From: Candidatus Dependentiae bacterium
GTDB taxonomy: Bacteria; Babelota; Babeliae; Babelales; Vermiphilaceae
Assembly: GCA_026389015.1 (NCBI GenBank)
Contig: JAPLIR010000022.1
Location: 1-32,725 of the forward strand
Length of the DNA: 32,725 nt
Direction of reading: 5' to 3'
The first letter of the stretch is position 1, and each line of letters begins with the position of its first letter. A program made the position numbers and the translations under genes. The notes under the pieces are model-generated. The model saw nothing but the letters and a program-made list of their open reading frames with translations, made no database searches and was not told where the DNA came from. Below, piece after piece: positions 19,713 through 28,607 of the stretch.

Positions 19713-20783
19713 ATGAAGGGTACATTCAAAAAAGCGTTTTCACTGGCGCTCTTAATTTCAGTGGTTCCAGCGTTCTCAATGGAAGTAATTACAGAAATAG
19801 TTCCTAACGGTTCTTTAGCATTAGCTAAGGCTACTGTGCAAACAATTCCTGGCAAACTCCCTGCTTACGCACAAACACCTGCTTTCAGAAGCATGACGAG
19901 CAGATTTCTTGATTTTGGTAAGAGACAAGCAAACGCAGCATGGCAATTAGCTAAAGAGAACCCATATGCAACGGCTGGTATAGTTGCCGGTACAACTGCT
20001 GTTGGTACTATTGCGTACAATCGCGAAGCTATAGCAAACAAAGTAAAAGCGAATCCAAAAATAACTATAGGAACGCTTGGTCTTACCGCTATAGTTGGTG
20101 CTGCTGCATACAACAAGCCTGAAGCTAGAACTGCTGTTTTGGCAGGATTTAATTCTGCAAAAGATGCTGTTGTATCTGGTAAAGCAAAAGAAGCTGTTGT
20201 GTCTGGCGCTGTTAGAGCAAAAGACGCTACAATCTTTGCTGCTGGCAAAGCAAAAGACGCTACAGTGTTTGCTGCTGGTAAAGCAAAAGATGCAGGCATG
20301 TTTGTTGCGGATAAAGTTGCAACTAACAGCAGATATCTTTTTGATGCAGTTAAAGCCAATCCTAAGAAGTCTGGCGTGATTGCAGCGGCAACAGTTGCTA
20401 CTTTAGGTGTTACCTATGGTATTTACAAATATATGACTCGTCCAGTAGCTGTTAAAGCTACTCCAGTTGTTGCTAGTCTTACTGGTAAAGCAGTAATGGC
20501 TTCATTTGTTTTATCAACTCCAGTTGTTGCCGCAACTCCAGAAGCTACCTTGATTGCTCGAGCGCAAGCTATGGTTAACGATGCTCGAGTTCAAGCATTA
20601 ACCGTTAAATTCGTTAATAGCGAAAACGGGCAAAAGAATACAGCTGTTGAAACATTGAATATTCGCATTGCTAAATTGCAAAATTCAATCACTCCAGTTG
20701 ATATCCAACAAAGATCTAAAGCATTGACATCAGTTATTGCTTTAGTTAACGAGCAATTGTCAAAAACACAAGCAGCTCAGTAA
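19713..20783 (+). CDS. Exported Ala-rich protein with three repeated membrane segments and LEA-like repeats
   Basis: A 356-residue protein I do not recognise. Signal peptide about 1-22 (ending AFS). Three segments repeat the pattern K-x-NP, a 20-residue Gly/Ala/Thr-rich hydrophobic helix, then Tyr and a basic residue: KENPYATAGIVAGTTAVGTI, KANPKITIGTLGLTAIVGAA and KANPKKSGVIAAATVATLGV. Between the second and third is a 9- to 11-residue repeat (AAGKAKDATVFAAGKAKDAG) like LEA or apolipoprotein amphipathic helices. The C-terminal 90 residues are soluble and helical. It is followed by two genes with one copy of the same NP-type membrane segment each. Likely a membrane-associated envelope or effector protein; function unknown. 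Confidence 0.75.
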   Translation: MKGTFKKAFSLALLISVVPAFSMEVITEIVPNGSLALAKATVQTIPGKLPAYAQTPAFRSMTSRFLDFGKRQANAAWQLAKENPYATAGIVAGTTAVGTIAYNREAIANKVKANPKITIGTLGLTAIVGAAAYNKPEARTAVLAGFNSAKDAVVSGKAKEAVVSGAVRAKDATIFAAGKAKDATVFAAGKAKDAGMFVADKVATNSRYLFDAVKANPKKSGVIAAATVATLGVTYGIYKYMTRPVAVKATPVVASLTGKAVMASFVLSTPVVAATPEATLIARAQAMVNDARVQALTVKFVNSENGQKNTAVETLNIRIAKLQNSITPVDIQQRSKALTSVIALVNEQLSKTQAAQ

Positions 20784-20886
20784 GCATTATTGCTTAAACA
20801 ACGGTCACATTCGATAAGCTAGAGCTTTGTGGTGGATGCGTTTTAACCAACGCATCCACCTCTCATTACATAATTGGAGGATTATT

Positions 20887-21636
20887 ATGAAAAAGTTTTT
20901 AAACACAGTATTATCACTGGTTCTTTTGACATCATTCGCTCAGTCTGGTGCGATGGGAACAAAACAAGAGTTGCAAGATTTGCTTATGCAAACAAGGCTG
21001 CTTGGATTGTTGGAACAAAAAAATAAAACACACAAAGCTTTTTCAGCTGCGTGTTCATCGGGCCTTAAGTTTTTAGGCACAGGTGCTTCTTACCTTGGAC
21101 GCAGTGCTTTGCATAATCCATCTAAAGCTATTGCAGCAGCAGCTGGTATTGCTGTTAGTGGTTATGTTTTGCATCGTTTGATGAAAAAATCTGACACACA
21201 AATTTTGGATTTAATAGCACAAGAAGCTGGCAAGATTCACGGACAAGTAGTTACGGGACAAATTCCTACTCAATCTTTGGGTGAGCGTTTTGCGTATGAA
21301 CTTAAGCATGAATTGCAAGCAGTGAAATCGTTACCGTCTGCTCCCGGTCAGGTTAGCATGCAAAAATTTAGTGAGCTTGAAACTAAGATTACAAATGTTG
21401 GTGCAGCAGTTGCCGATTACAAAGCTAATCCAAACAATTCTTCTAAGAAATGGGTTGCCATTGCAAGCATTTCGACGTTGTGTGATTGCATTGCAACATT
21501 AAAAAATGAACTCAATCCACCAAGCTTCTTCAGCAGAAATTTTTGTAAGTTTGCTGTGGCAACAACAGCCGCTGTGGCGGGTTTTGCGGGCTATGTAGTC
21601 AAATATGGTCTACCATCATGGTTCAGCAAGAAGTAA
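20887..21636 (+). CDS. Exported helical protein with NP-type membrane segment
   Basis: A 249-residue unrecognised protein. I start at 20887 (MKKFLNTVLSLVLLTSFAQS), giving a signal peptide right after a GGAGG ribosome site, rather than at an in-frame ATG at 20827 that would add 20 non-signal residues. It contains ALHNPSKAIAAAAGIAVSGY followed by basic residues, the same kind of segment as in the preceding gene, a helical middle (100-210), and a final hydrophobic stretch FAVATTAAVAGFAGYVVKYG near the C-terminus. It may span or hug the membrane at both ends. Same orientation as its neighbours; about 100 bases after 19713's stop and 28 bases before the next start. Confidence 0.72.
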   Translation: MKKFLNTVLSLVLLTSFAQSGAMGTKQELQDLLMQTRLLGLLEQKNKTHKAFSAACSSGLKFLGTGASYLGRSALHNPSKAIAAAAGIAVSGYVLHRLMKKSDTQILDLIAQEAGKIHGQVVTGQIPTQSLGERFAYELKHELQAVKSLPSAPGQVSMQKFSELETKITNVGAAVADYKANPNNSSKKWVAIASISTLCDCIATLKNELNPPSFFSRNFCKFAVATTAAVAGFAGYVVKYGLPSWFSKK

Positions 21637-21664
21637 TCAATCGGAAAAAGTGGAGAGTATGTAT

Positions 21665-22387
21665 ATGAAGAATAGAATATCAAAAATAGTATTGATAGTG
21701 TTAATGAGTGCATCGATTGTAGCTCCGGCTGATGCTTGTTGCTTGTGTAAGAATGTACAAAAAATAGCTACTAAGCATCCGTTTATTACTGGCATAGTTA
21801 CGGCGGCAGGTGCTGCATGCGTGTATTCATGGCTTGCAAAAAAATATGCTGCATATCAAGCGCGCAATGAGGCAAGATTCAGAGAAGAGATGCAGAAAAT
21901 GCTTGATGATTATTCTGAAAAAAACAGAAACAGAAATGTTATGAGTTTAACTGAATCAGTGAAGCGTCTTATGTATAATGCAGAGCAACAGAAGACAATG
22001 CGTGATGCAGAGCAAGCTCGACAACAAGAATCTGAGCGACAGATTATTGAGTGCATGAAAAAAATGCGTGAAGACGATGCGCGCAGAAAAGAATTTATGG
22101 AAGAGCGCATGCGCAAAGCTAAAGCTGAGCAAGAACGTTTGCAGGAAGCTGAACGCAAACGACAAGAAGCTGAGCAAGAACGTTTGCTCGAAGATGAGCG
22201 CAAGCAACAAGAAGATAAGCAGCGGATTATTGAAGCAAAGAAAAAAGAGCAAAAAAAGAAAGCGCGCAGAAATAAAATTTTATTGAAACAGATGAGTGAA
22301 GCTGCTCTTGCAAAACGTCAAGAAAGAAACGCAGCCGGCTTTATGGATGCTATAGGTGAAGTTTCTGAGCATTCTGACATTGAATAG
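21665..22387 (+). CDS. Exported coiled-coil protein with Cys-rich N-terminus
   Basis: A 240-residue protein of unknown family. I prefer the ATG at 21665 because GGAGAG lies 7 bases before it; an ATG at 21659 is too close. A signal peptide ends near PADA and is followed by CCLC, which may be a disulphide, metal or weak lipid-attachment site. ATKHPFITGIVTAAGAACVY is the NP/HP-type hydrophobic segment also found in the two preceding genes. From about residue 65 to 225 the protein is a long charged coiled coil with near-repeats such as AEQERLQEAERKRQE. It may reach from the membrane into another compartment or the host. Ends in a terminator; last of a three-gene set. Confidence 0.75.
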   Translation: MKNRISKIVLIVLMSASIVAPADACCLCKNVQKIATKHPFITGIVTAAGAACVYSWLAKKYAAYQARNEARFREEMQKMLDDYSEKNRNRNVMSLTESVKRLMYNAEQQKTMRDAEQARQQESERQIIECMKKMREDDARRKEFMEERMRKAKAEQERLQEAERKRQEAEQERLLEDERKQQEDKQRIIEAKKKEQKKKARRNKILLKQMSEAALAKRQERNAAGFMDAIGEVSEHSDIE

Positions 22388-22459
22388 AGAAGTTTGTTTG
22401 TGAGATTTTTAAAATAAGAGGATGGTTAAAAAATTTATAAATTTGATTTAGATTATAGG

Positions 22460-22488
22460 GAGGATGCATCTGCATCCTCTTTTTTTTT
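22460..22488 (+). terminator. Intrinsic terminator after the coiled-coil gene
   Basis: GAGGATGC (22460-22467) pairs with GCATCCTC (22472-22479) across a 4-base loop, followed by a run of nine T. Confidence 0.88.
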
Positions 22489-22499
22489 GATTAGCGTAG

Positions 22500-23150
22500 T
22501 TATTTGATAAGTGCTTTCAATTTTTGCAAAGCAGCAACGCGATCTTTGTGTCCAAAAATTGCATTGGCAATTGCTATATCTTGCACGCCATGATCAACGA
22601 GCATGGTGATATTTTCTTTATTAATGCCGCCATCCATTCCGATGGTAAATGGCAGGTCGTGTGCTTGCCGATAGGCCACAAGTTTATCAACTTTATCCAC
22701 CGCGGCTAGTATAAATTGCTGTCCAGAGAACCCAGGTTCCACCGACATTACTAAAACTTGATCTATGACATTCAAGAATGGAAAAATTGTCTCTACGTTG
22801 GTTTTTGGCGATAGTGCAATGCTTGCCCGCCATTTTTTTTCATGAATGCGATTAATTAAGCTCATTGCATCTTTAATTGTTTCTATGTGAAAACTCACTA
22901 TGCTACCGGCTGGTAGGTTGAGTTCTTCAAGCCATGTCCCAGGATTTTCAACCATCAAGTGAACCCAGAGTGGTCGACATGTGGCTGCGGCTATTGCATG
23001 CATAAATGCTACCCCCCAGGTCAGGTTTGGGACAAAATGGTGGTCCATAATGTCCAAATGGTAGCCGTCGCAGTAGGGGTCGAGGGTTTTTATTTCGTTT
23101 TGTAAGTTAAGTAAATCGGCCGAAATTAATGAAGGAAAAATGAGTGCCAT
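22500..23150 (-). CDS. rpe: Ribulose-phosphate 3-epimerase
   Basis: Rpe interconverts ribulose-5-phosphate and xylulose-5-phosphate in the pentose phosphate pathway. The 216-residue TIM barrel shows PSLISADLLNL at the N-terminus, HLDIMDHHFVPNLTWG (catalytic Asp and metal-binding His), HLMVENP, MSVEPGFSGQQF (phosphate-side loop; usually VNPGFGGQ) and IGMDGGIN. I start at 23150 because it gives the family N-terminus; AGGAG lies 11 bases upstream, a little far. A longer frame from 23231 would add 27 residues unlike the family. It is flanked by secreted-protein genes and is one of the few central-metabolism genes in the window. Confidence 0.95.
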   Translation of the reverse strand: MALIFPSLISADLLNLQNEIKTLDPYCDGYHLDIMDHHFVPNLTWGVAFMHAIAAATCRPLWVHLMVENPGTWLEELNLPAGSIVSFHIETIKDAMSLINRIHEKKWRASIALSPKTNVETIFPFLNVIDQVLVMSVEPGFSGQQFILAAVDKVDKLVAYRQAHDLPFTIGMDGGINKENITMLVDHGVQDIAIANAIFGHKDRVAALQKLKALIK

Positions 23151-23254
23151 GGCGTGTAAAACTCCTGTTTTTTTATGTGATTTTAGGCATTTGTGGTATA
23201 CTAACATGTATGGGAATTTTAGGTAAACCATTTCTATTTTTTAGGGGTTATTAT

Positions 23255-23668
23255 ATGAAAAAATATGGTTCAGCTGCTTTTTTGGCGCTGTTATTGATGG
23301 CTAGTGCTCAAGTTCAGGCGGTTAGCTTTAAAGAACTGGGATTTGAGACAGCAAAGCAGTTGGCTCAGTTTAGCTTTGAATGTGGTAAGTTATCGGTCAA
23401 AGCTGGCTTAGAGCCTGAGCAAACAGGCCGCATGGTCGCTTTTGGTGGCATTGGAGCATCAGCCATAGGCGGCGGCTTAGTTGGCCTAGCTGGCTATAAA
23501 TTGTATCGCTTGGCAAAGTGGCTTTGTGTGGCAACGCATAAAAGAGTGACGGGTCAAGAATATGAAGTGAAGCACGAAGCAAGTGCGCAACCATTGTGTG
23601 TTGTTTCAGCAGCGGCGCTTGCTGGATTAGCCGCGACGGCGTATGTTTTGGCTATGCCAGCACAGTAA
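23255..23668 (+). CDS. Small exported protein with Gly-rich membrane segment
   Basis: A 137-residue unrecognised protein. The start at 23255 follows an AGGGG site and gives a signal peptide (MKKYGSAAFLALLLMASAQVQA); an in-frame upstream ATG at 23144 overlaps rpe and would add 37 residues. A Gly/Ala-rich helix (VAFGGIGASAIGGGLVGLAG) followed by YKLYRLAKW resembles the membrane segments of the proteins at 19713-22387. A second hydrophobic helix (SAAALAGLAATAYVLAM) is at the C-terminus. Four cysteines. Divergent from rpe. Function unknown; likely an envelope protein of the same loose family. Confidence 0.7.
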   Translation: MKKYGSAAFLALLLMASAQVQAVSFKELGFETAKQLAQFSFECGKLSVKAGLEPEQTGRMVAFGGIGASAIGGGLVGLAGYKLYRLAKWLCVATHKRVTGQEYEVKHEASAQPLCVVSAAALAGLAATAYVLAMPAQ

Positions 23669-23717
23669 CATTGAAATAGGTTTTTTTAGTTAATTATTGT
23701 ATATGAATAGGAATGAT

Positions 23718-24152
23718 ATGACAGTAGAACAAGGCGTAAAAAAAGTAGGCATGATCATCTTAATGGAACAAGATCTAGCCAAAGCAGTTGAATTTTATCA
23801 AGGTCTAGGCTTCAGACTTAAGTTTCATTTAAAAGAAAAATGGGCTGAATTTGAATTGGGTGACGTTAAGCTTGGCTTATGTCCAACCAGTGAAGATCTT
23901 GGCTTAATCCGTACAGGAATTGTCTTAGAAGTGGAAGATCTTAAGGGTATGTATTTAGCTCGTAAAGATGATATTCACTTTTTTGGCGAACCACAAGAAG
24001 CGGTACACGGGATTATGGTTAGTTTTAAAGATCCAAGCGGCAACGTATTGGACCTCTACCAGCCAACTCCTGAAAAAGTTAAAGATTTGGTGGGTCAAAC
24101 TGTTCAAAAAGATGAAGATGGTTGCTGTGGTTCGGAAGAGTCCTGCTGCTAA
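23718..24152 (+). CDS. Glyoxalase/bleomycin-resistance-like VOC protein with CC...CC tail
   Basis: A 144-residue vicinal-oxygen-chelate fold protein (VOC superfamily: glyoxalases, dioxygenases, bleomycin-binding proteins). Visible are the first beta-alpha-beta unit (VGMIILMEQDLAKAVEFYQG), GFRLKFHL, and FKDPSGNVLDLYQP, the family end. After the fold is a tail with GCCGSEESCC, four cysteines likely to bind metal, which VOC proteins do not usually have. I start at 23718 because an AGGA site precedes it; a nearby ATG at 23703 has none. A weak hairpin lies downstream. Substrate unknown. Confidence 0.85.
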   Translation: MTVEQGVKKVGMIILMEQDLAKAVEFYQGLGFRLKFHLKEKWAEFELGDVKLGLCPTSEDLGLIRTGIVLEVEDLKGMYLARKDDIHFFGEPQEAVHGIMVSFKDPSGNVLDLYQPTPEKVKDLVGQTVQKDEDGCCGSEESCC

Positions 24153-24187
24153 TCATTTTGCGATGGTCTATTAAGAATAAAAAACAT

Positions 24188-24229
24188 CGATATCTGAGTC
24201 CTTCTTCGAAGATATCGTTATTGAGTTTT
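24188..24229 (+). terminator. Weak terminator-like hairpin after the VOC gene
   Basis: CGATATCT (24188-24195) pairs with AGATATCG (24210-24217), with a 14-base loop and a broken T-tract (TTATTGAGTTTTT). It is between the VOC gene and groES. Confidence 0.45.
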
Positions 24230-24324
24230 TAAGATTTCATTCTAAACTAATTTTAAGTGAAGAAGTGAAAAGTGTGGTTTTAAAGAGTAAAAAATAGTGT
24301 TAATTTTTATAGGAGGAAGCAAGC

Positions 24325-24612
24325 ATGTTTGAAAAATTCCGCCCCTTGGGCGACCGTGTTTTAGTGGCACGTGTAGAAGATCAGGAAAAAACTGCCGGTG
24401 GCATTTATATTCCTGATGCAGCTCGTGAAAAAGCACAAACAGGTAAGGTCATTGCTGTGGGAACCGGTCGTATTGACACAACGGGTAAAGTTACTCCATT
24501 GCATGTTGCAGTTGGTGACCTTGTCTATTTTGGTAAATATTCTGGTACCGAAGCTGGCAAAGACTACCTGATTGTTCGTGAAGATGAAATTTTAGGCATT
24601 ATTGAAAAATAA
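24325..24612 (+). CDS. groES: Co-chaperonin GroES
   Basis: GroES caps the GroEL chamber during folding. The 95-residue protein has the family start [14 protein letters not shown], the mobile-loop region [11 protein letters not shown] that touches GroEL, and the end [22 protein letters not shown] precedes the ATG by 8 bases. It lies 18 bases before groEL, in the standard operon. I looked for a CIRCE/HrcA operator (TTAGCACTC-type) in the 170 bases upstream and did not see one, so heat control here may use another factor. Confidence 0.98.
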   Translation: MFEKFRPLGDRVLVARVEDQEKTAGGIYIPDAAREKAQTGKVIAVGTGRIDTTGKVTPLHVAVGDLVYFGKYSGTEAGKDYLIVREDEILGIIEK

Positions 24613-24618
24613 CAATAA

Positions 24619-26262
<1,644 letters not shown>

Positions 26263-26300
26263 TTTAAATCACTACGTGATTACATTAGAATTAAGATAAT

Positions 26301-26339
26301 AAAAAGAGCCTCGCATTTTTTTAATGCGGGGCTCTTTTT
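26301..26339. terminator. Bidirectional terminator after groEL
   Basis: A 17-bp stem (26301-26317 with 26323-26339, one G-T pair) with a 5-base loop has A5 on the left and T5 on the right. It also faces the minus-strand gene ending at 26373. Confidence 0.92.
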
Positions 26340-26372
26340 ATTCCTAAAATATCTACAAGAGATTTCTAACTT

Positions 26373-26738
26373 TTATTGTACGGTTTCTTCTTTGGTCGTT
26401 GTTTTTGTATAACCATCGCGACCAGATTTTTTAACTTTTTTAGTTTTATATTTTTTACCTTTGTTCACTCGTTCTGTTTTTTTAGTTGTTTTGGTGACTC
26501 CACCATCGGTTGATTTTCTTTCAGAACGACTATAATAATCATCACCTCGTAACTTACTTGCCGTATCTGATGCAAAATTGGATACGTCTTCCGCTGCGTT
26601 CTCTAGTGCTTGTCCAGCGCTGTGCGCAGTGTCTTCTGCCCATTCACCGACGGTTCTGTCAGCTTTAAGATTGGTATTTAATAGACCACACGTAAGGGTC
26701 GCCAATAAGGTGAAACCAATTATTTTTTTGTTCATCAT
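26373..26738 (-). CDS. Small exported basic protein, signal-peptide family member 4
   Basis: A 121-residue unrecognised protein. The signal peptide MMNKKIIGFTLLATLTCGLL is nearly the same as in the genes at 27144 and 27632. The mature part begins with an acidic helical segment (EWAEDTAHSAGQALENAAED), then a long Thr/Lys-rich stretch of low complexity (KTTKKTERVNKGKKYKTKK). Such a tail might bind nucleic acid or an acidic surface (inference). GGAG lies about 8 bases before the start. Last of four similarly built minus-strand genes. Confidence 0.7.
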   Translation of the reverse strand: MMNKKIIGFTLLATLTCGLLNTNLKADRTVGEWAEDTAHSAGQALENAAEDVSNFASDTASKLRGDDYYSRSERKSTDGGVTKTTKKTERVNKGKKYKTKKVKKSGRDGYTKTTTKEETVQ

Positions 26739-26773
26739 GAGTTAGTCTCCTTTTTTTTAGGGTTATATTTTAT

Positions 26774-27067
26774 CTAATCTCTTCCGACCATCTCAGTTCC
26801 TCGACCAGCTGACTGTGAGGTTAATCCGTACGAATTTCTTTCAGTATCAGGACTGACGACATTGGCTCTACTTGTTGGAGCTGATTTTCTAGTTCGTCTT
26901 TTTTTTATTTTTGTTTTTTTTCTATCAGTGTCAGTATTACGATCGAATCCATTATATTGATCTTTGCTATATGCATTGTTATTTTTTGCAGCCTCAAGAG
27001 TATTATTTAAAAATACTACGGTAATAATAGTAGCTAGTGCTAAGGTAATAAATTTTTTAGTTTTCAT
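26774..27067 (-). CDS. Small exported basic protein, signal-peptide family member 3
   Basis: A 97-residue unrecognised protein. The signal peptide (MKTKKFITLALATIITVVFL, ending LEA) is a looser version of the family leader. The mature part is polar: an Asn/Asp-rich start, a cluster of basic residues (KKTKIKKRRTRK), and a Ser/Arg/Gly tail. Low complexity, probably disordered. AGGAGG lies 8 bases before the ATG. A hairpin without a U-tract precedes it. Function unknown. Confidence 0.65.
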   Translation of the reverse strand: MKTKKFITLALATIITVVFLNNTLEAAKNNNAYSKDQYNGFDRNTDTDRKKTKIKKRRTRKSAPTSRANVVSPDTERNSYGLTSQSAGRGTEMVGRD

Positions 27068-27095
27068 GGGAAGTGCCTCCTGGAATCATATTACT

Positions 27096-27125
27096 CAGAG
27101 AGACCTACGGGCGCAGGTCTCTCTG
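27096..27125. other. Perfect intergenic hairpin without U-tract
   Basis: CAGAGAGACCT (27096-27106) pairs with AGGTCTCTCTG (27115-27125) across an 8-base loop between two small exported-protein genes. Neither strand has a T-run after it, so it may be an RNA-processing or stability element. Confidence 0.55.
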
Positions 27126-27143
27126 AATATATAAGCTCTCTTG

Positions 27144-27524
27144 TTATTTTGATGTTCTTGTTTTTATGGTAGTTCTTTCAGATCGACGACCGTCATCTGA
27201 TCTCTTTTCTGTTCTTGTCGTCTCTGTTGTTCTTTCTGTCGGTCTTTCTCTTCTATGATTTTCTCTTACGTATTCATATCTAACTGGTCTATCGTCATAG
27301 TAACGGCGACCATCATAGAAATAATAGTCATCAAATTCAGGGTCATAGTAATAATCGTCATAATAGTAGCCATCGCCTAGTGCTGCAGCGGTAGTAATCG
27401 CCGCACCCGTTAATAGTCCGCCGATTATGCCACCTGCGCGGCCGTGAGCTTCAAGTCCATTATTTGAAAGAACACATAAAAGTGTTATTAAAAAAGTGAA
27501 ACTAATTGTTTTTTTGTTCATCAT
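27144..27524 (-). CDS. Small exported Tyr/Asp- and Arg-rich protein, signal-peptide family member 2
   Basis: A 126-residue unrecognised protein. The signal peptide MMNKKTISFTFLITLLCVLS ends LEA. It is followed by a Gly-rich hydrophobic stretch (GRAGGIIGGLLTGAAITTAA), which resembles a glycine-zipper membrane segment, then a Tyr/Asp-rich patch (DGYYYDDYYYDPEFDDYYFY) and an Arg/Glu/Thr-rich tail (RRERPTERTTETTRTEKR). The leader DNA around the ATG is also similar to that of the gene at 26373, pointing to duplication of the 5' end. AGGAG ribosome site. Function unknown; low complexity makes homology search weak. Confidence 0.68.
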   Translation of the reverse strand: MMNKKTISFTFLITLLCVLSNNGLEAHGRAGGIIGGLLTGAAITTAAALGDGYYYDDYYYDPEFDDYYFYDGRRYYDDRPVRYEYVRENHRRERPTERTTETTRTEKRSDDGRRSERTTIKTRTSK

Positions 27525-27556
27525 GAGTGATTCTCCTGTTTTTTAAGGTTTCGGTA

Positions 27557-27599
27557 GTATTAAACAAGACCTGCAGTGTGTGCAGGTCTTGTTTAATAC
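27557..27599. other. 19-bp perfect intergenic hairpin without U-tract
   Basis: A 19-bp perfect stem (27557-27575 with 27581-27599) around the loop GTGTG lies between two exported-protein genes. It is very stable, but has no adjoining T-run on the transcribed strand. Confidence 0.6.
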
Positions 27600-27631
27600 A
27601 TTTACTATTTTTTATTTCGATGATTATATTC

Positions 27632-27931
27632 TTATGATTGGCTTTCATCAATCTCATCAGAATAATTTACATATTCATCAGAATCATCTGCATATCGACG
27701 ACCCGTTACTATATTGCCTTCTGCAACATCTCGTACAGCACCACCGGCCACATCAGTAGCACCTTCTACAGTGTTTGCTGCGACTTCAGCTGTGTCTACC
27801 ACGACGTTGCCAATTAATCCTCGATTTTCTCCGTCTCGATCGCGGCCAAACCACGCTTCAAGATTACTGCTAGAAAGAGTACACAAAAGTGTAACGAAAA
27901 AGGTTAAACCAATTATTTTTTTGTTCTTCAT
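27632..27931 (-). CDS. Small exported acidic protein, signal-peptide family member 1
   Basis: A 99-residue unrecognised protein, first of the four. The signal peptide MKNKKIIGLTFFVTLLCTLS ends LEA and is very close to the leaders at 26373 and 27144. The mature part contains Asp/Gly-rich starts, an amphipathic Ala/Val/Thr helix (DTAEVAANTVEGATDVAGGA), and an acidic tail rich in Asp, Glu, Tyr and Ser. AGGAG lies 8 bases before the ATG. The mature sequence does not resemble its neighbours, so the leader seems to be a shared module. Function unknown. Confidence 0.68.
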   Translation of the reverse strand: MKNKKIIGLTFFVTLLCTLSSSNLEAWFGRDRDGENRGLIGNVVVDTAEVAANTVEGATDVAGGAVRDVAEGNIVTGRRYADDSDEYVNYSDEIDESQS

Positions 27932-28112
27932 AAGAAGTCTCCTGTTTTTATAAGGGTTATTATTGTTCTTGCAGGGTCAGTTGTTCTTTGCATGCCTTAA
28001 CTTTAAAGACAGCAATGGATTCATAGCTTTTCCCTGTACAATACTCATGATAACACATATAAAATTCAAATTGCAATAGTTTTTTTAATATGATTAGGGA
28101 TATATCTAAGGA

Positions 28113-28205
28113 CCCTTCGACAAGGCTCCCTCCTACGCTAAGGCTTCGGCGGACAGGCAGGGAAGACGGCCCTACTTCGCTTTTTAAGCTTCGAAGGGCA
28201 GGCAG
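28113..28205. repeat. Dispersed repeat with CCCTTCGA/TCGAAGGG ends
   Basis: CCCTTCGA (28113-28120) and TCGAAGGG (28191-28198) bound an 86-bp segment with AGGCTTCGGCGGACAGGC inside. On the minus strand it reads CCTGTCCGCC, AGCCTTAGCGTAGGAGGGA, like the copies at 19133-19305. It lies directly downstream of the doc-like gene. No coding pattern in 27932-28214. Confidence 0.55.
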
Positions 28206-28214
28206 GGGTGAAAT

Positions 28215-28607
28215 CTATAGTTTTTTTGAATGTTTTTTGAAAAATTGAGTAATTTTTTCTTTGGTAATCTTTGAATCGGCAATCTTCATTGTCATATCAT
28301 AGAGTTCATCAAATGGAGCATCTATGATTATTCCATTAAGTTCAAGAAAAGTAAGTGCTGTGAGTAATCCTATACGTTTATTGCCATCTATGAAAGGATG
28401 ATTCTTGATAAGATGATAACAATATGCTGTGGCCATTTCAAAAATATCTTTATATGCATATTCGCTAAAGATTGTTATTTGGGGTTGTGCAAGGGCTGAA
28501 TCTAAAAGTTTTGAATCACGTAAGCCATGAATGCCACCAAATTCATCAATGACTTGGCAATGAAGCCTTAAAACAGCTTTATGTTCAAGAAATTTTACAG
28601 CGTTCAT
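28215..28607 (-). CDS. doc: Doc-type (Fic-fold) toxin
   Basis: A 130-residue death-on-curing toxin. The defining motif HPFIDGNKR is at residues 70-78; in phage P1 Doc this variant of the Fic motif (GNK in place of GNG) makes the protein a kinase that phosphorylates and inactivates EF-Tu (family knowledge). EFGGIHGLRDSKLLDSALAQP near the N-terminus is also typical of Doc. Its ATG overlaps the antitoxin stop by four bases, so translation is coupled. The length and motif are complete, so it is likely functional. A dispersed repeat follows its stop. Confidence 0.93.
   Translation of the reverse strand: MNAVKFLEHKAVLRLHCQVIDEFGGIHGLRDSKLLDSALAQPQITIFSEYAYKDIFEMATAYCYHLIKNHPFIDGNKRIGLLTALTFLELNGIIIDAPFDELYDMTMKIADSKITKEKITQFFKKHSKKL

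Noticed and set aside
23151-23231. 27-residue N-terminal extension of Rpe
   Set aside because: Not part of the family, overlaps the divergent promoter region; the start at 23150 gives the normal N-terminus.
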